Shown: positions 26,347-36,085, counted from the first letter of the stretch. The stretch: DNA of 64,000 bases from JBFMHP01 sp040752855 (GCA_040752855.1 JBFMHP010000001.1:179616-243615); one strand, 5' to 3'. Notes: generated by a model from the sequence alone, not told the origin. Numbers and translations are program-made.

Positions 26347-27402
26347 TTACATCCTCCGTCCCGCCAGGTTGTTCAGCCGCACCACGGATTGATAGGCATG
26401 GCGCTTGATGGCGTCGCTGAACGGCCCGGCCGTGTTCGCCGTGCCGTCGTCATTCAATCCCAGTGTGTAGGTCTTGTTGTCGGTGTGCCCGGGAGAGTTG
26501 TCGAGATTGCGCGCGAGCAGATTCACCTTCACGGATACCGCGCTTTGCCAGTTGCCCACGCAGGTCGGCACGGTGGTCGGATCGCACGCGTTGTAACTGC
26601 CGGGATCCGTGGTGAAAACATTGGGCGCGCCGTCCGGCGTGGCATCGGTGTCCAGGCCGTATTCGAGTTGCAGGTTTTCGATGCCCTCAACGAGCGGGAT
26701 GATGGTAAACCCGCCCGCGCCGAGTTCGGCCACCTTGAGCGTTGGGATCCCGTCGCCTGCCTTGTCATTGTTGGCGACGAAGTAGATGCGTGTGTAATAG
26801 CGTTGATAGTCGGCAATCGTCGTGCAATCGCGTTCGTGGCGATCGAGATTCGCAATCGTCGTATCCAGCCGGTAATACTCGTTGACATCAGGTGCGGTCA
26901 ATTCTGTCGCAGCCCCGCACAGCGACGCTTGTATATACGGCGCACCGGCGACCACCGCATCGCAGTTGGCATCGCCCACGGCGCAGGTAGAGGCACGGCG
27001 CACCACCAGCACATCGGTATCGGCGCGTACATCGCTGATGCAGGCAAGTCCGCCCGATCCGTTGTCATAGCCCTGCACCGGCACGGGCAGGGCGCTGCGC
27101 AGATTGGCGAGCGCGGTGGCGCAAGGATCTGGCTCAGCGGCAGGCGAGGCCAAAACAGTAGGATCGAACTCTGCGTAATAACCGGCGTTGCGCAGATCAT
27201 GCAGCAGCTGCTCCATGGCGTAGCGGCCGTTTTCGGTCATACGGTTGGCGCGCTCGATTTCGTTGCGCGTCTGGCTGTTGCTGACATAGATCGTGGTCAG
27301 CCCGGCCAGCACCAGCAGGCTGACGGTAATGGCGATCATCAGCTCGATAAGCGAAAAGCCGTGCATCGCTTGGCGCGGCGTCGTTACAGTATTACGCGGC
27401 AT
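26347..27402 (-). CDS. pilW: Minor pilin PilW
   Basis: This 351-residue protein has a class III signal: a short leader, then HGFSLIELMIAITVSLLVLAGL, where prepilin peptidase would cut after Gly and leave methylated Phe. The length and the downstream globular domain with several Cys fit PilW. The ATG at 27402 overlaps the pilV TGA in an ATGA junction, which supports it over the ATG nine bases upstream. Confidence 0.9.
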   Translation of the reverse strand: MPRNTVTTPRQAMHGFSLIELMIAITVSLLVLAGLTTIYVSNSQTRNEIERANRMTENGRYAMEQLLHDLRNAGYYAEFDPTVLASPAAEPDPCATALANLRSALPVPVQGYDNGSGGLACISDVRADTDVLVVRRASTCAVGDANCDAVVAGAPYIQASLCGAATELTAPDVNEYYRLDTTIANLDRHERDCTTIADYQRYYTRIYFVANNDKAGDGIPTLKVAELGAGGFTIIPLVEGIENLQLEYGLDTDATPDGAPNVFTTDPGSYNACDPTTVPTCVGNWQSAVSVKVNLLARNLDNSPGHTDNKTYTLGLNDDGTANTAGPFSDAIKRHAYQSVVRLNNLAGRRM

Positions 27403-27980
27403 CAGGCACATCCGGGCGTCCCCACTGCAACATAGGAAGTCACCGAGCGCAGCGTATTCTCTGCCACATCACCCGGGCAGGTGAACGCAGGCGCCGCCGT
27501 CTCATTCAGGCCCTGCCAGGTCACCGTGACCTGATAGATGCCGGCCGCACACGCCCCCGGCGTGGCATTAAGCGCCTGGATCTCGGTGACACAGCCGCGC
27601 GCATTCAGCATGGCGCCGACGTTCGTATCGTCGGACTGTTCCGCCGCGCCCTTCAACGCATTGCTCCATTCGCACTTGTCGCGGTCGACGCCGAATGCAA
27701 TCGCCGTGCAAGAGGCCGGCTGCGCATCGCCCGTGCCAAGCGCGGTCGCGGTTGCATAGGAGGCCGCATCCGGACGATTGGCGCTCAAGCGCTCGACCAT
27801 ATCGGTCACCAGCAGAATCGCCTGCGTGCGCTGATAGGCCTCCATTTCCGCCAATTGCATCTTGCTTTGCAGGCCGGCGAGCCCAAGCAGGCCAAACGCC
27901 AGGATGGCGATGGCAATCAGCACTTCGATCAGTGTGAAGCCGCCCGCGCGCGGGGCGTGCGGCGTACCCCGCGTCAGCAT
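27402..27980 (-). CDS. pilV: Minor pilin PilV
   Basis: A 192-residue prepilin with the cleavage motif AGGFTLIEVLIAIAILAFGLLGLAG and Glu5 present. The AFGLLGLAGLQ segment is typical of PilV. The C-terminal domain carries several Cys. It overlaps fimT by seven bases upstream and pilW by four bases downstream, so translation of the operon is coupled. Confidence 0.88.
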   Translation of the reverse strand: MLTRGTPHAPRAGGFTLIEVLIAIAILAFGLLGLAGLQSKMQLAEMEAYQRTQAILLVTDMVERLSANRPDAASYATATALGTGDAQPASCTAIAFGVDRDKCEWSNALKGAAEQSDDTNVGAMLNARGCVTEIQALNATPGACAAGIYQVTVTWQGLNETAAPAFTCPGDVAENTLRSVTSYVAVGTPGCA

Positions 27981-28462
27981 GTCGTGCCCTCCTTGGTGTA
28001 GGGGCGTCCGCTCGGATCCACCGACACGCAGCGGGCCGCCGAGCCGTAGCCGGAGTCCACGATCGTCAGTTGCATTTCGGACGTGCCCGAGATGCGCCCG
28101 GAGCTGCGGAACACGATGCTCGCGGGGCCGGTGACCGTCAGGCCGCTCACCGCGCCGCGATCGTCGAGCACATTGTCCGCCGCATCCTTGATCTGCCAGC
28201 CGTTCTGCCAGCCGCCGCTCTTGGGGGCGACGGTGACATTGGCGTTGCGCTTGACCGCCTCGCTGCGCGCCTTGGAGAGCGTGACGTAGAGGTCGGACGA
28301 GGCGGCCTTCGCGCGCTGGGTGGCGATCGACGAGCTAAAGGAGGGCACCGCCAGCGAGGCCAGGATACCGGCCACTGCCACGGTGACCACTACCTCGGTC
28401 AACGTAAACCCGGATTGGCGCTGCGCGGCGCGATTTGAACGTGCGTGATCGATCTTGTTCAT
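27974..28462 (-). CDS. fimT: FimT/GspH-type minor pilin
   Basis: The 162-residue prepilin has QSGFTLTEVVVTVAVAGILASLAVPSF with Glu5 present, followed by the GspH/FimT pattern (DLYVTLSKARSEAVKRNANVTV and a closing Cys pair). It belongs to the minor pilin complex, and FimT relatives in some species also bind DNA for uptake. It lies ten bases after pilE and overlaps pilV. Confidence 0.87.
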   Translation of the reverse strand: MNKIDHARSNRAAQRQSGFTLTEVVVTVAVAGILASLAVPSFSSSIATQRAKAASSDLYVTLSKARSEAVKRNANVTVAPKSGGWQNGWQIKDAADNVLDDRGAVSGLTVTGPASIVFRSSGRISGTSEMQLTIVDSGYGSAARCVSVDPSGRPYTKEGTTC

Positions 28463-28472
28463 AGTGGCACTC

Positions 28473-28892
28473 CTACCAATAACCGGCGGGCAATTTGGCG
28501 TTGGCGTTGTTGATGCTCAAAGTGACGTCGCCCGCCTGAGCTGAACCGGCCTTGGGCGTGGCGGTGATCGTGAAGGTGGGCGGTGTGCCCGCGCCAACGG
28601 CGATGGCGATCGTGTAGTTCTTGGCGACACTCGCCGGCGTGGTCATATTGAGCGCGGCCTCGGTCGCGGCGTAGCTGCGCATATCGAGCAGATATTGCTG
28701 CTGGCGCTGGGAGAGATCCATCAGATACGACTGCGCCTCGGCCCGGCGGCTCTTTTGCATGTGCTGGGTATAAGAAGGCACGGCGACCGCGGCCAGGATG
28801 CCGACGATGGCCACGGCCACCATCAGCTCGATCAAGGTGAACCCCTGCTGCGCCCGGCGCGCGCGCCGAACACTGAAAATACTCTTGCCCAT
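28473..28892 (-). CDS. pilE: PilE-type minor pilin, copy 1
   Basis: This 139-residue prepilin has QQGFTLIELMVAVAIVGILAAVAVPSY and a short globular domain ending in PAGYW. The start at 28892 gives a basic leader of normal length, and AGGAG lies upstream. It heads the minus-strand minor-pilin operon. Confidence 0.85.
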   Translation of the reverse strand: MGKSIFSVRRARRAQQGFTLIELMVAVAIVGILAAVAVPSYTQHMQKSRRAEAQSYLMDLSQRQQQYLLDMRSYAATEAALNMTTPASVAKNYTIAIAVGAGTPPTFTITATPKAGSAQAGDVTLSINNANAKLPAGYW

Positions 28893-29403
28893 GCTCACTC
28901 GTCTCCTAAATGCATTGCCTGTGGCATCGCTGCGGGGATCACACCGGGGATGTGCCTCACGCAACGTGTCGGTAGCGGTCTTAAGGAAATCGGTGCAGGC
29001 GGGGCATTTCTTTATGAAATTTATTGGGGAATTAGGGGTTGCAACCCCGCGATCGCAAAAAGGAAACTACACAAATTGTAGAAATGTGATGCAGCTCTCA
29101 CTCCTGCCGTAGACCCCCTCGCGGGCGCACTGTGCAGCGACCACCAATAACGGTCCCGGCTCCCTATACATACCTGCGCCGGATTGTTTCATCGCCCTCA
29201 CATTACAGAATCGCGAAGCGCATCACGAAGCTGGACCAAATAATTCCTCATACCGGCCGATGTAATTTCACCGAGCATCCGCCTCAGCACACAAAATGTG
29301 AAGCAATTCAATAAATAGATTGGCGGAACCCGTTCATCCGGCGTACCCGACCGCTTGTCGCGAATGTGTCATACAAATTGCGGGATAAGTCGAAGAGAGG
29401 AAC
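28893..29403. promoter_or_regulatory. Divergent control region between two pilus operons
   Basis: This 511-base gap separates the starts of two divergent minor-pilin operons, so promoters for both must lie here. It is AT-richer than the flanking genes. A perfect 14-base palindrome (GGGGTTGCAACCCC) lies at 29035-29048 and is a candidate operator. I could not identify a convincing sigma-54 or sigma-70 promoter, and no gene is supported. Confidence 0.45.
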
Positions 29404-29901
29404 ATGATGGAGAAAACAAAGGTAAGAAGTATGCGTTTTGACGCGCGGGGCTTCACGCTTGTGGAACTGATGGTGACGCTTTCAATCGCCGCCCTCCTGC
29501 TCACGCTCGCGGTGCCGAGCTTCACCGAAATGCTGGCCAACAATCGCATGATCACCAACGTGAACCAGTTCGTGGTGGCGATGAACTTCGCGCGCAGCGA
29601 GGCCATCAAGCGCAACGCCGCCATCGATGTGACCGCAAACGGCGGTGATTGGAAGAACGGCTGGACGATCACCGTCACCAGCGACGGCACGGTGCTCAAT
29701 ACCTTTGAGGCGCTGGCGGGTAACGTCAGCTTTACCAGCGCGGGGAGCCATACCACGTTCCAGTATCAGGCGAGCGGCCGGCTGACGCCCGCGGCGGGGG
29801 ACTCCCTGACCCTCTGCGACGACCGCACCGGCGAGACCGGCCGCAGAATCACCCTCACCAACACCGGCCGCGTGACCACCGCCAACAACGTATGCGCATA
29901 G
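29404..29901 (+). CDS. fimT: FimT/FimU-type minor pilin, copy 2
   Basis: A 165-residue prepilin: ARGFTLVELMVTLSIAALLLTLAVPSF with Glu5, then the GspH/FimT pattern NQFVVAMNFARSEAIKRNAAIDV and NGWTITV. The ATG at 29404 is followed at once by another; AGAGGA precedes both and fits the second (29407) slightly better. It heads the plus-strand operon. Copy 1 at 27974-28462 is clearly related but divergent. Confidence 0.87.
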   Translation: MMEKTKVRSMRFDARGFTLVELMVTLSIAALLLTLAVPSFTEMLANNRMITNVNQFVVAMNFARSEAIKRNAAIDVTANGGDWKNGWTITVTSDGTVLNTFEALAGNVSFTSAGSHTTFQYQASGRLTPAAGDSLTLCDDRTGETGRRITLTNTGRVTTANNVCA

Positions 29902-29909
29902 GTGACCCC

Positions 29910-30503
29910 ATGAACTCCCCGCATTACCCTCACACATCCAAAATGGCCGGCCTCACCCTGGTCGAGATCTTGGTGACGCTGGTCATCCTGGCCATCGGCC
30001 TGCTCGGTCTCGCCGCGTTGCAGGTCGTGGGGATGCGCAGCACGGGGGCCTCGGAAAACCGGACCCAGGCCACGGTGTATCTCGATGATCTCGCCGAACG
30101 GCTGCGCGCCAACAGCGATGCCATCTACGCGGCCGGTATGTACAACCCCGCCGTGGTACTGAACGGCGCGGCCTGTGCGGCGCCGGCCACCTATTGCAGC
30201 GACAACTTCAACGGCGCCGCCGTGGCGGGCGCGGCCTGCTCCCCGGCCCAGATGGCCACCTTCGATCAGACCGAATGGTATTGCGGCGTGTGGCGCGACG
30301 GCGTCGCGCGCGGGGGGTTCAACACCTTAGCCGGCGCTTCGGCCACTATCCTCTGCAACGACGCGGACGCCGCCGATGCCGCCCCGTGCAGCGTTCGCTC
30401 GCCACTGACCATCACCCTGCAATGGACCGAACGCGCCGTCGAGCAAGGCACCGGTGGCCCGGACACCACGACACAAACCCTCACGACGACGATACAGCCA
30501 TGA
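29910..30503 (+). CDS. pilV: Minor pilin PilV, copy 2
   Basis: This 197-residue prepilin has MAGLTLVEILVTLVILAIGLLGLAALQ, in which Leu replaces the usual Phe at position 1 of the mature protein; Glu5 is kept. The AIGLLGLAALQ segment marks PilV. The start at 29910 has AGGTGA five bases upstream; an ATG at 29892 overlapping the fimT end is less likely. The C-terminal domain holds several Cys. Its stop overlaps the pilW start. Confidence 0.88.
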   Translation: MNSPHYPHTSKMAGLTLVEILVTLVILAIGLLGLAALQVVGMRSTGASENRTQATVYLDDLAERLRANSDAIYAAGMYNPAVVLNGAACAAPATYCSDNFNGAAVAGAACSPAQMATFDQTEWYCGVWRDGVARGGFNTLAGASATILCNDADAADAAPCSVRSPLTITLQWTERAVEQGTGGPDTTTQTLTTTIQP

Positions 30504-31252
30504 ACCGCAACGCACATATGCCATTAAAAGCACACACCCGTCAGCACGGATTCAACATCGTCGAGCTGATGGTGGCCATCACCATCAGCCTGATCCTGCT
30601 GGCCGGCGTGGCGCAGCTGTTCCTCAGCAACAAAGCCTCGCACAACGTGCAAAACGGCAAGGGCCTGCTCCAGGAAAACGCCCGCTTCGCGCTGGAGGCC
30701 CTGGCCACCGGCATCGTCACGGCGGGATACGACATCCGAAGCCTTTCCGATACGGCCGCCAAGCTCGATCTCGCCGCCACGCAGGATAACGCCGTCGAAA
30801 ACGCCACGCTGAGTTTCACCATGGCCAGCGGCCGGGCCAGTGACAACATCGCCGTCGTCCACAGCGCGGCCACCGACTGCATGGGCATGGCGACAGGCGG
30901 GCTGACCACCGACCTGTATTACATCAACGGCACCACCCTGATGTGCCTGGGCAGCGGTGGCACGGCCGGCGTGATCGCCGATGGCGTGGAAAACATGCAG
31001 ATCCTCTACGGCCTCGACACCGACGCCGACGACATCGCCAACAGCTTTGTCAGCGCCGCATCGCTCAATACCGGCAACGTCAACAACGTGGTCAGCGTCA
31101 AGATCGCGCTGCTGGTCAGCACGGTCGATACGGTGGGCCAGAATGCCCCGGGCGATTACACCGTGCTGAACGCGCCGGCGCTGGGGCCGTTCACCGACAA
31201 CCGGCTGAGACAGGTTTTCAGCCGAACCATCCTGTTACGTAACCGCGTGTAG
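30500..31252 (+). CDS. pilW: Minor pilin PilW, copy 2
   Basis: A 250-residue prepilin starting MNRNAHMPL with the motif QHGFNIVELMVAITISLILLAGVAQLF. Asn stands at position 2 of the mature protein in place of Thr or Ser, and Glu5 is present. It is about 100 residues shorter than copy 1. The ATG at 30500 overlaps the pilV TGA. It should work with PilV, PilX and PilY1 in the pilus tip complex. Confidence 0.87.
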   Translation: MNRNAHMPLKAHTRQHGFNIVELMVAITISLILLAGVAQLFLSNKASHNVQNGKGLLQENARFALEALATGIVTAGYDIRSLSDTAAKLDLAATQDNAVENATLSFTMASGRASDNIAVVHSAATDCMGMATGGLTTDLYYINGTTLMCLGSGGTAGVIADGVENMQILYGLDTDADDIANSFVSAASLNTGNVNNVVSVKIALLVSTVDTVGQNAPGDYTVLNAPALGPFTDNRLRQVFSRTILLRNRV

Positions 31253-31266
31253 CGAGGCAGTCACCG

Positions 31267-31770
31267 ATGAGTCACCTCAGGCTTGGAAAACAACAAGGCG
31301 CCGTCCTGATCGTCAGTCTGATGATGTTGCTGGTGCTGACCGTGCTCGGATTGTCGGTCGTCTCGAATGCCACCATGGACGTGCGCATGACGCGCAACTT
31401 CCAGCATTCCGCGCTGGCGTTCCAGGGTGCGGAAAGCGCGATTTCAAACGTCATCGTCAGGGGCGACGAAAACAGCACCGCGCCCGCCTATGTCGCAACA
31501 ACCGACCCGCTGCTGACGACGGTCATGGCGGGCGAGGGGTCGACCACAACGGTCACCGAGACCATCGCGGCGAGCGCGGCGGTCGCGACCACGTCCACCG
31601 TGACGTTCGCCGGCCAAGGCGGCGTGCTCTGCACCGGTGTCACGCTGGGCGAAGACAGCCAGTTTGCTTGCAACAATTTTTCCGTCGCAACACTTGCGAC
31701 CATCAACGAAACCGCGACCCGCACGACGCACGAGCAAGGCCTCAGCCGCGGCGGACTCAAGTACAAGTGA
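31267..31770 (+). CDS. pilX: Minor pilin PilX, copy 2
   Basis: The 167-residue protein starts MSHLRLGKQQGAVLIVSLMMLLVLTVLGLS, the PilX pattern, then ATMDVRMTRNFQHSALAFQGAESA, also typical. A Cys pair lies in the C-terminal half. GAGG precedes the ATG, and the gene lies 14 bases after pilW. Confidence 0.86.
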   Translation: MSHLRLGKQQGAVLIVSLMMLLVLTVLGLSVVSNATMDVRMTRNFQHSALAFQGAESAISNVIVRGDENSTAPAYVATTDPLLTTVMAGEGSTTTVTETIAASAAVATTSTVTFAGQGGVLCTGVTLGEDSQFACNNFSVATLATINETATRTTHEQGLSRGGLKYK

Positions 31771-31794
31771 TCTAGCCATAAGGAGGATCGACCG

Positions 31795-32124
31795 ATGAGA
31801 ACCCATTTACCGCACACCATCCGCTGCACCCTGCTCGCCGCGGGCCTGCTTGTCGCCATGCCCGTCGCGGCCGAAGGCGGCGGGCCTCGCCTCGGCGTGG
31901 AAGCCGATCAAATCAGCGTAACGTTCGGCGACAGCGCCGGGGAAGGGAGGGTCATGGTGCAGGGATGCAAGGGCTGCCCGCTGCACCTGACCGCTGACGC
32001 CGGCACGGTGTTCAGCGCCAACGGGGCGGCGATCGACCGGAAACAGGCCAGGAATCATTCGGGCCAGGCGGGTGCCGTGGTCTACGACCGTGACACCAAA
32101 CACGTCATCAAGATCAACTGGTAA
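31795..32124 (+). CDS. Small secreted protein of unknown function in a pilus operon
   Basis: This 109-residue protein has a strong ribosome-binding site (AAGGAGG) and a signal peptide ending PVAAEG. The mature part is small and beta-like, with a CKGC motif (QGCKGCPL). I do not recognise the family. It sits between pilX and pilY1 copy 2 on the same strand; the other operon in this window has no counterpart. It could be a chaperone or accessory factor for PilY1 (inference). Confidence 0.72.
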   Translation: MRTHLPHTIRCTLLAAGLLVAMPVAAEGGGPRLGVEADQISVTFGDSAGEGRVMVQGCKGCPLHLTADAGTVFSANGAAIDRKQARNHSGQAGAVVYDRDTKHVIKINW

Positions 32125-32180
32125 CCGGCAACGCCGGCCAACTGAGATTTTCCAGCCGTCAGGAAAAAGCGAGGCGCATC

Positions 32181-35100
32181 ATGAAACCCGTACTTCAACA
32201 TTGCAAGACCCTTTCCTTGGCAACAGCCGCCGCGCTGCTCGTCGCCGTCCCGGTCATGGCAGAGGATATCGAAATCTACCTGACCAGCAGTCTGACCGCC
32301 TCCGAGGTCAGGCCCAACATCACCTTCGTCATCGACACCTCGGGCAGTATGGGCACAGAGGACGTGCCGAGCCCGACCGCGGCGGCAAGCTATGATCCCG
32401 CCACTACGTACTCGGGCAGCTGCGACGCCGGCCGGGTCTATTGGAGCACCACCTCCAGGCCCCCCAGCTGCGGCACCTCGCAATACCTCGAATCCGGCGC
32501 CAATAAGTGCAAGGCCTCGTTTACCGCATTGGCCGGAGCATCGGGCTACTACAACGACCGGTTCGCTCAGCACAACGGCAGGTCCGGCTCCCGGTCCCGC
32601 TGGGTCAGCCTGAGCACCTCGGAACATTCCTTGCCGATCGAATGCCAGGCGGACTGGGGCGTTCACGGCGAAACGGACGCCTCGACTGCAAAATATCCCC
32701 AGGAGCGCACCAGCACGCGCTGGACCAGCGACAGTTCCGCAGGTATTTCCTGGGCCGGCACCGGCGGCACGTATACCTTGTACAGCGGCAATTACCTCAA
32801 CTGGCGCGCCAGCAGCGCGGCGAGCGCCTACATCTCCCGGCTCGATTCCGTGAAGCTGGTCTTCACCAACCTGATCAACAGCCTCGGGAGCAATGTGAAC
32901 CTCGCGATCATGCGCTATGACGCACGCAGCGCCAGCTACAACAAAGGCGGCTACTTCGTCATGCCGATGCAGCGTCTGACCGATGCCAACCGGGCCGACT
33001 ACATCGCCGCGGTCAATGCCTTCAGCCCCGCGGGTTACACGCCCTTGGCCGAGACCTTGTACGAGGCCTATCTGTACTATCGCGGCGGCAACGTGCTGTT
33101 CGGCAATTCCTCCACGCCCGGCACCAACGTCAGCGGCGTGCTCGACCCCAGCAACACCTCCAAGTACAAGAGCCCGATCGAGTATCAATGCCAAAAGAAC
33201 TTCGTGGTCTTCCTGACCGACGGCGAACCGACCTATGACACCGACGCCGACGCCGCCATCAAGGCGCTGCCGGAATTCTCCACCGTTACCGGATCATCCA
33301 CCTGTTCCGGCGACTGCATGGACGAACTGGCGCAGTACATGAACAACAAGGACTGCCGCGCCGATCTGGGCGGCGACCAGAAGGTAAGCACCTACACCAT
33401 CGGCTTCGGCGCAGACGTCGTGCACACCCCGCCGGCCACCGCGACGGCCGCCGAAACACTGCTGCTCAACACCGCCAACAAGGGCGGCGGCAAGTTCTAC
33501 ACCGCCACCAGCACCACCGATCTGGCGGATGTGTTCAACAACATCATCATCGACATCCTGGCCGTGAATTCCAGCTTCACCGCGCCCGCGGTTTCGGTCA
33601 ACGCGTTCAACCGGTCCACGCATCGGGATGAACTCTATTTCGCGCTGTTCCTGCCGTCCAACGATCCCAAGTGGTACGGCAACATCAAGCGGTTCAAGCT
33701 CGGCACGTCCGATCTGATCGTCGATGCCAACGGCGTCGATGCGGTAAACCCGGCCACCGGATTCTTCAAATCCACGGCCACCAGCTTCTGGACGCCGGCC
33801 GCCGACGCCCCGGATGGCGATTCCGCCAAAAAGGGCGGCGCGGCCAGCAAGTTGAGCCTGCCGCGCAACGCGTATACCTACACCGGCTCGGGCGCCCCGA
33901 GCAACGTGAACCTGGCGGCGGCCGCTCACACGCTGAATGAATCCAACACGGCGCTCACCAAGGCCATGCTGGGCGACGCCGCCATGAGCGATGACCGCCG
34001 CACCGATATCCTGAAGTGGGCCCGCGGCATCGACCTGCTCGACGAGGATAACGATGGTGACACGAGTGACGCCCGCCGCTTCATGGGCGCGGCGCTGCAT
34101 GCCAAGCCGCTGCTGATCACCTACGGCGGCACCAGCGCAGCGCCGGATATCACCCTGTATGCCAGCACCGGCGAGGGCAAGCTGCACGCCATCGACACCG
34201 ATGACGGTACCGAGATGTTCTCGTTCACCCCGCAGGAGCTGCTGCCCAATCTGGCGACCTTGTACGACAATACGGCAAGCGTCTCCGTGATCTATGGGCT
34301 GGATGGTCCGCTGACCACCTGGATCAGCGACGCCAACGGCAACGGCTCGATCGGCGAGAGCGGCGACTTCGCGTATCTCTATCAGGGTATGCGCCGCGGC
34401 GGCCGAAACTACTACGCCTTCGATGTCACCAACCGCAGCGCGCCCACGCTCAAGTGGCTGATCAAGGGCGGGACGGGTGATTTCACCGAGCTGGCGCAAA
34501 GCTGGTCGGCCGCGCTGAAGACCAAGATCAAATACAACGGCGCCGACAAGACCGTGCTCATCTTCGGCGGCGGCTATGACACGGCGCAGGACAGCAACAG
34601 CACCGTCGCGGATGACACCGTGGGGCGCGCCATCTTCATCGTCGACGCCGAGACCGGCGCCCGCCTCTGGCAGGCCGGCCCCTCCGGCTCGGGGGCAACC
34701 CAGACCTTCGCCGACATGAAATACAGCATCCCCTCCGATGTCACCATCCTCGACGCCAACGGCGATGGCTATTCGGACCGGCTGTACGTCGGCGACATGG
34801 GCGGCCAGATCTGGCGCTTCGACCTCAAGAAGGTCAACAGCGGCGCCAGCGACCTGGCCACCGGCGGCGTCATCGCCAGCCTGGGTGACAGCACCGCGAG
34901 CGGCAACCGGCGCTTCTATTACGCCCCGGATGTCTCGATGGCAACCAATGGCAAATACTTCAATCTCGCCATCGGCTCGGGCTACCGCGAGCATCCCTTG
35001 AACACCACCATCCACGATGCCTTGTTCGTGATCCACGACCGGTACGTCTCCGGTCCGCAGCGCAACAGCTCAGGGGAGGCCGTCTACACGAAATACACCC

Positions 35101-35621
35101 TGTCCGATCTCTACGACGCCACCAGCAACCTCATCGGGCAGGGGACAGCGTCTGAGATCGTCGCGGAAACCGCGCTGCTCGCCACCAAGCACGGGCTTTA
35201 CATCTGGCTGAACGAGTCCGGCAGTTTCATCGGTGAAAAGGTGCTGGCGAAATCCGTCACCGTCGGCGGCATGGTGATGTTCACCACCTATACGCCCACC
35301 AGCAGCGGCGTGACCGGTTGCGCGCCCAGCCAAGGGGTGTCTTACCTCTACTACATCAGCACCACGGACGGCACCCCGGGCACCAATCTGACCGGCGATG
35401 CCACCAAGGCGCCCGGCGATCCCACCTTGGTCCGTGCCGACCGCAGAAAGGCCTTCGTGCGCGGCGGCATCCACTCGACGCCCACCATTCTGGTGCAGGA
35501 CACCAGCCCGGACGACCCGGACCGTGTGGATACCGAGATGAAGTGTATTGCCGACACTGAAGAATGCGGGCCGCCGCTGATGCGATTCTCCCCATCGAAA
35601 ACCATCTGGAGAGTGCAATGA
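32181..35621 (+). CDS. pilY1: PilY1-like type IV pilus tip adhesin, copy 2
   Basis: This 1146-residue protein has a signal peptide ending PVMAE. A von Willebrand A domain follows, with an intact MIDAS DTSGS (D52 in FVIDTSGSMG), then a C-terminal beta-propeller. An EF-hand-like calcium loop, DANGDGYSD, lies at about 857-865 followed by LYVGDMGGQIWRF, as in PilY1. PilY1 binds calcium to control pilus extension and retraction and acts as adhesin and mechanosensor. Its stop overlaps the start of pilE. The protein is 97 residues longer than copy 1. Confidence 0.92.
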   Translation: MKPVLQHCKTLSLATAAALLVAVPVMAEDIEIYLTSSLTASEVRPNITFVIDTSGSMGTEDVPSPTAAASYDPATTYSGSCDAGRVYWSTTSRPPSCGTSQYLESGANKCKASFTALAGASGYYNDRFAQHNGRSGSRSRWVSLSTSEHSLPIECQADWGVHGETDASTAKYPQERTSTRWTSDSSAGISWAGTGGTYTLYSGNYLNWRASSAASAYISRLDSVKLVFTNLINSLGSNVNLAIMRYDARSASYNKGGYFVMPMQRLTDANRADYIAAVNAFSPAGYTPLAETLYEAYLYYRGGNVLFGNSSTPGTNVSGVLDPSNTSKYKSPIEYQCQKNFVVFLTDGEPTYDTDADAAIKALPEFSTVTGSSTCSGDCMDELAQYMNNKDCRADLGGDQKVSTYTIGFGADVVHTPPATATAAETLLLNTANKGGGKFYTATSTTDLADVFNNIIIDILAVNSSFTAPAVSVNAFNRSTHRDELYFALFLPSNDPKWYGNIKRFKLGTSDLIVDANGVDAVNPATGFFKSTATSFWTPAADAPDGDSAKKGGAASKLSLPRNAYTYTGSGAPSNVNLAAAAHTLNESNTALTKAMLGDAAMSDDRRTDILKWARGIDLLDEDNDGDTSDARRFMGAALHAKPLLITYGGTSAAPDITLYASTGEGKLHAIDTDDGTEMFSFTPQELLPNLATLYDNTASVSVIYGLDGPLTTWISDANGNGSIGESGDFAYLYQGMRRGGRNYYAFDVTNRSAPTLKWLIKGGTGDFTELAQSWSAALKTKIKYNGADKTVLIFGGGYDTAQDSNSTVADDTVGRAIFIVDAETGARLWQAGPSGSGATQTFADMKYSIPSDVTILDANGDGYSDRLYVGDMGGQIWRFDLKKVNSGASDLATGGVIASLGDSTASGNRRFYYAPDVSMATNGKYFNLAIGSGYREHPLNTTIHDALFVIHDRYVSGPQRNSSGEAVYTKYTLSDLYDATSNLIGQGTASEIVAETALLATKHGLYIWLNESGSFIGEKVLAKSVTVGGMVMFTTYTPTSSGVTGCAPSQGVSYLYYISTTDGTPGTNLTGDATKAPGDPTLVRADRRKAFVRGGIHSTPTILVQDTSPDDPDRVDTEMKCIADTEECGPPLMRFSPSKTIWRVQ

Positions 35622-36085
35622 AACATACCGCCGCCAACCGCATGCATGGCAAGACCAGGGTAAAAGGATTTACCCTGATCGAGTTCATGATCACCGTGGC
35701 GATCGTGGCCATCATCGCCACGATCGCCTACCCCTCCTATCAGGATCAGATGCGCAAGTCGCGTCGCGCCGATGCGCAAGGTGCCCTGGTCAGCGCCGCC
35801 AACGCGATGGAACGCTACTTCACCACGAACAACACCTATGCGACGGCGACCTTGGGGGCGGGCGGGGTGTATCCCAGCCAGACGCCGCTCGACGGCGCCA
35901 CCAAGTTCTACAACCTGTCATTCTCCGTCCTGACGGCATCGACCTTCACCCTGCGCGCCACGCCGATCGCCGGCAGCGCCCAGGCCAGTGATGGCATGCT
36001 GGAACTCACCAGTGCTGGCGCCAAGCGCTGGGACCGCGATAACAGCGGCGGATTCGGCGCCAACGAAAACACCTGGAACCGCTGA
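35618..36085 (+). CDS. pilE: PilE-type minor pilin, copy 2
   Basis: The 155-residue prepilin has VKGFTLIEFMITVAIVAIIATIAYPSYQDQM with Glu5 kept, and a C-terminal domain with SRRADAQGALVSAANAMERYF, typical of PilE minor pilins. The ATG overlaps the pilY1 TGA. It is the last gene of the plus-strand operon and is followed by a strong terminator. Confidence 0.88.
   Translation: MKHTAANRMHGKTRVKGFTLIEFMITVAIVAIIATIAYPSYQDQMRKSRRADAQGALVSAANAMERYFTTNNTYATATLGAGGVYPSQTPLDGATKFYNLSFSVLTASTFTLRATPIAGSAQASDGMLELTSAGAKRWDRDNSGGFGANENTWNR

Noticed and set aside
28893..29403. Sigma-54 promoter for pilin genes
   Set aside because: TGGCA-like sequence near 28922 does not have the correct spacing to a GC element.
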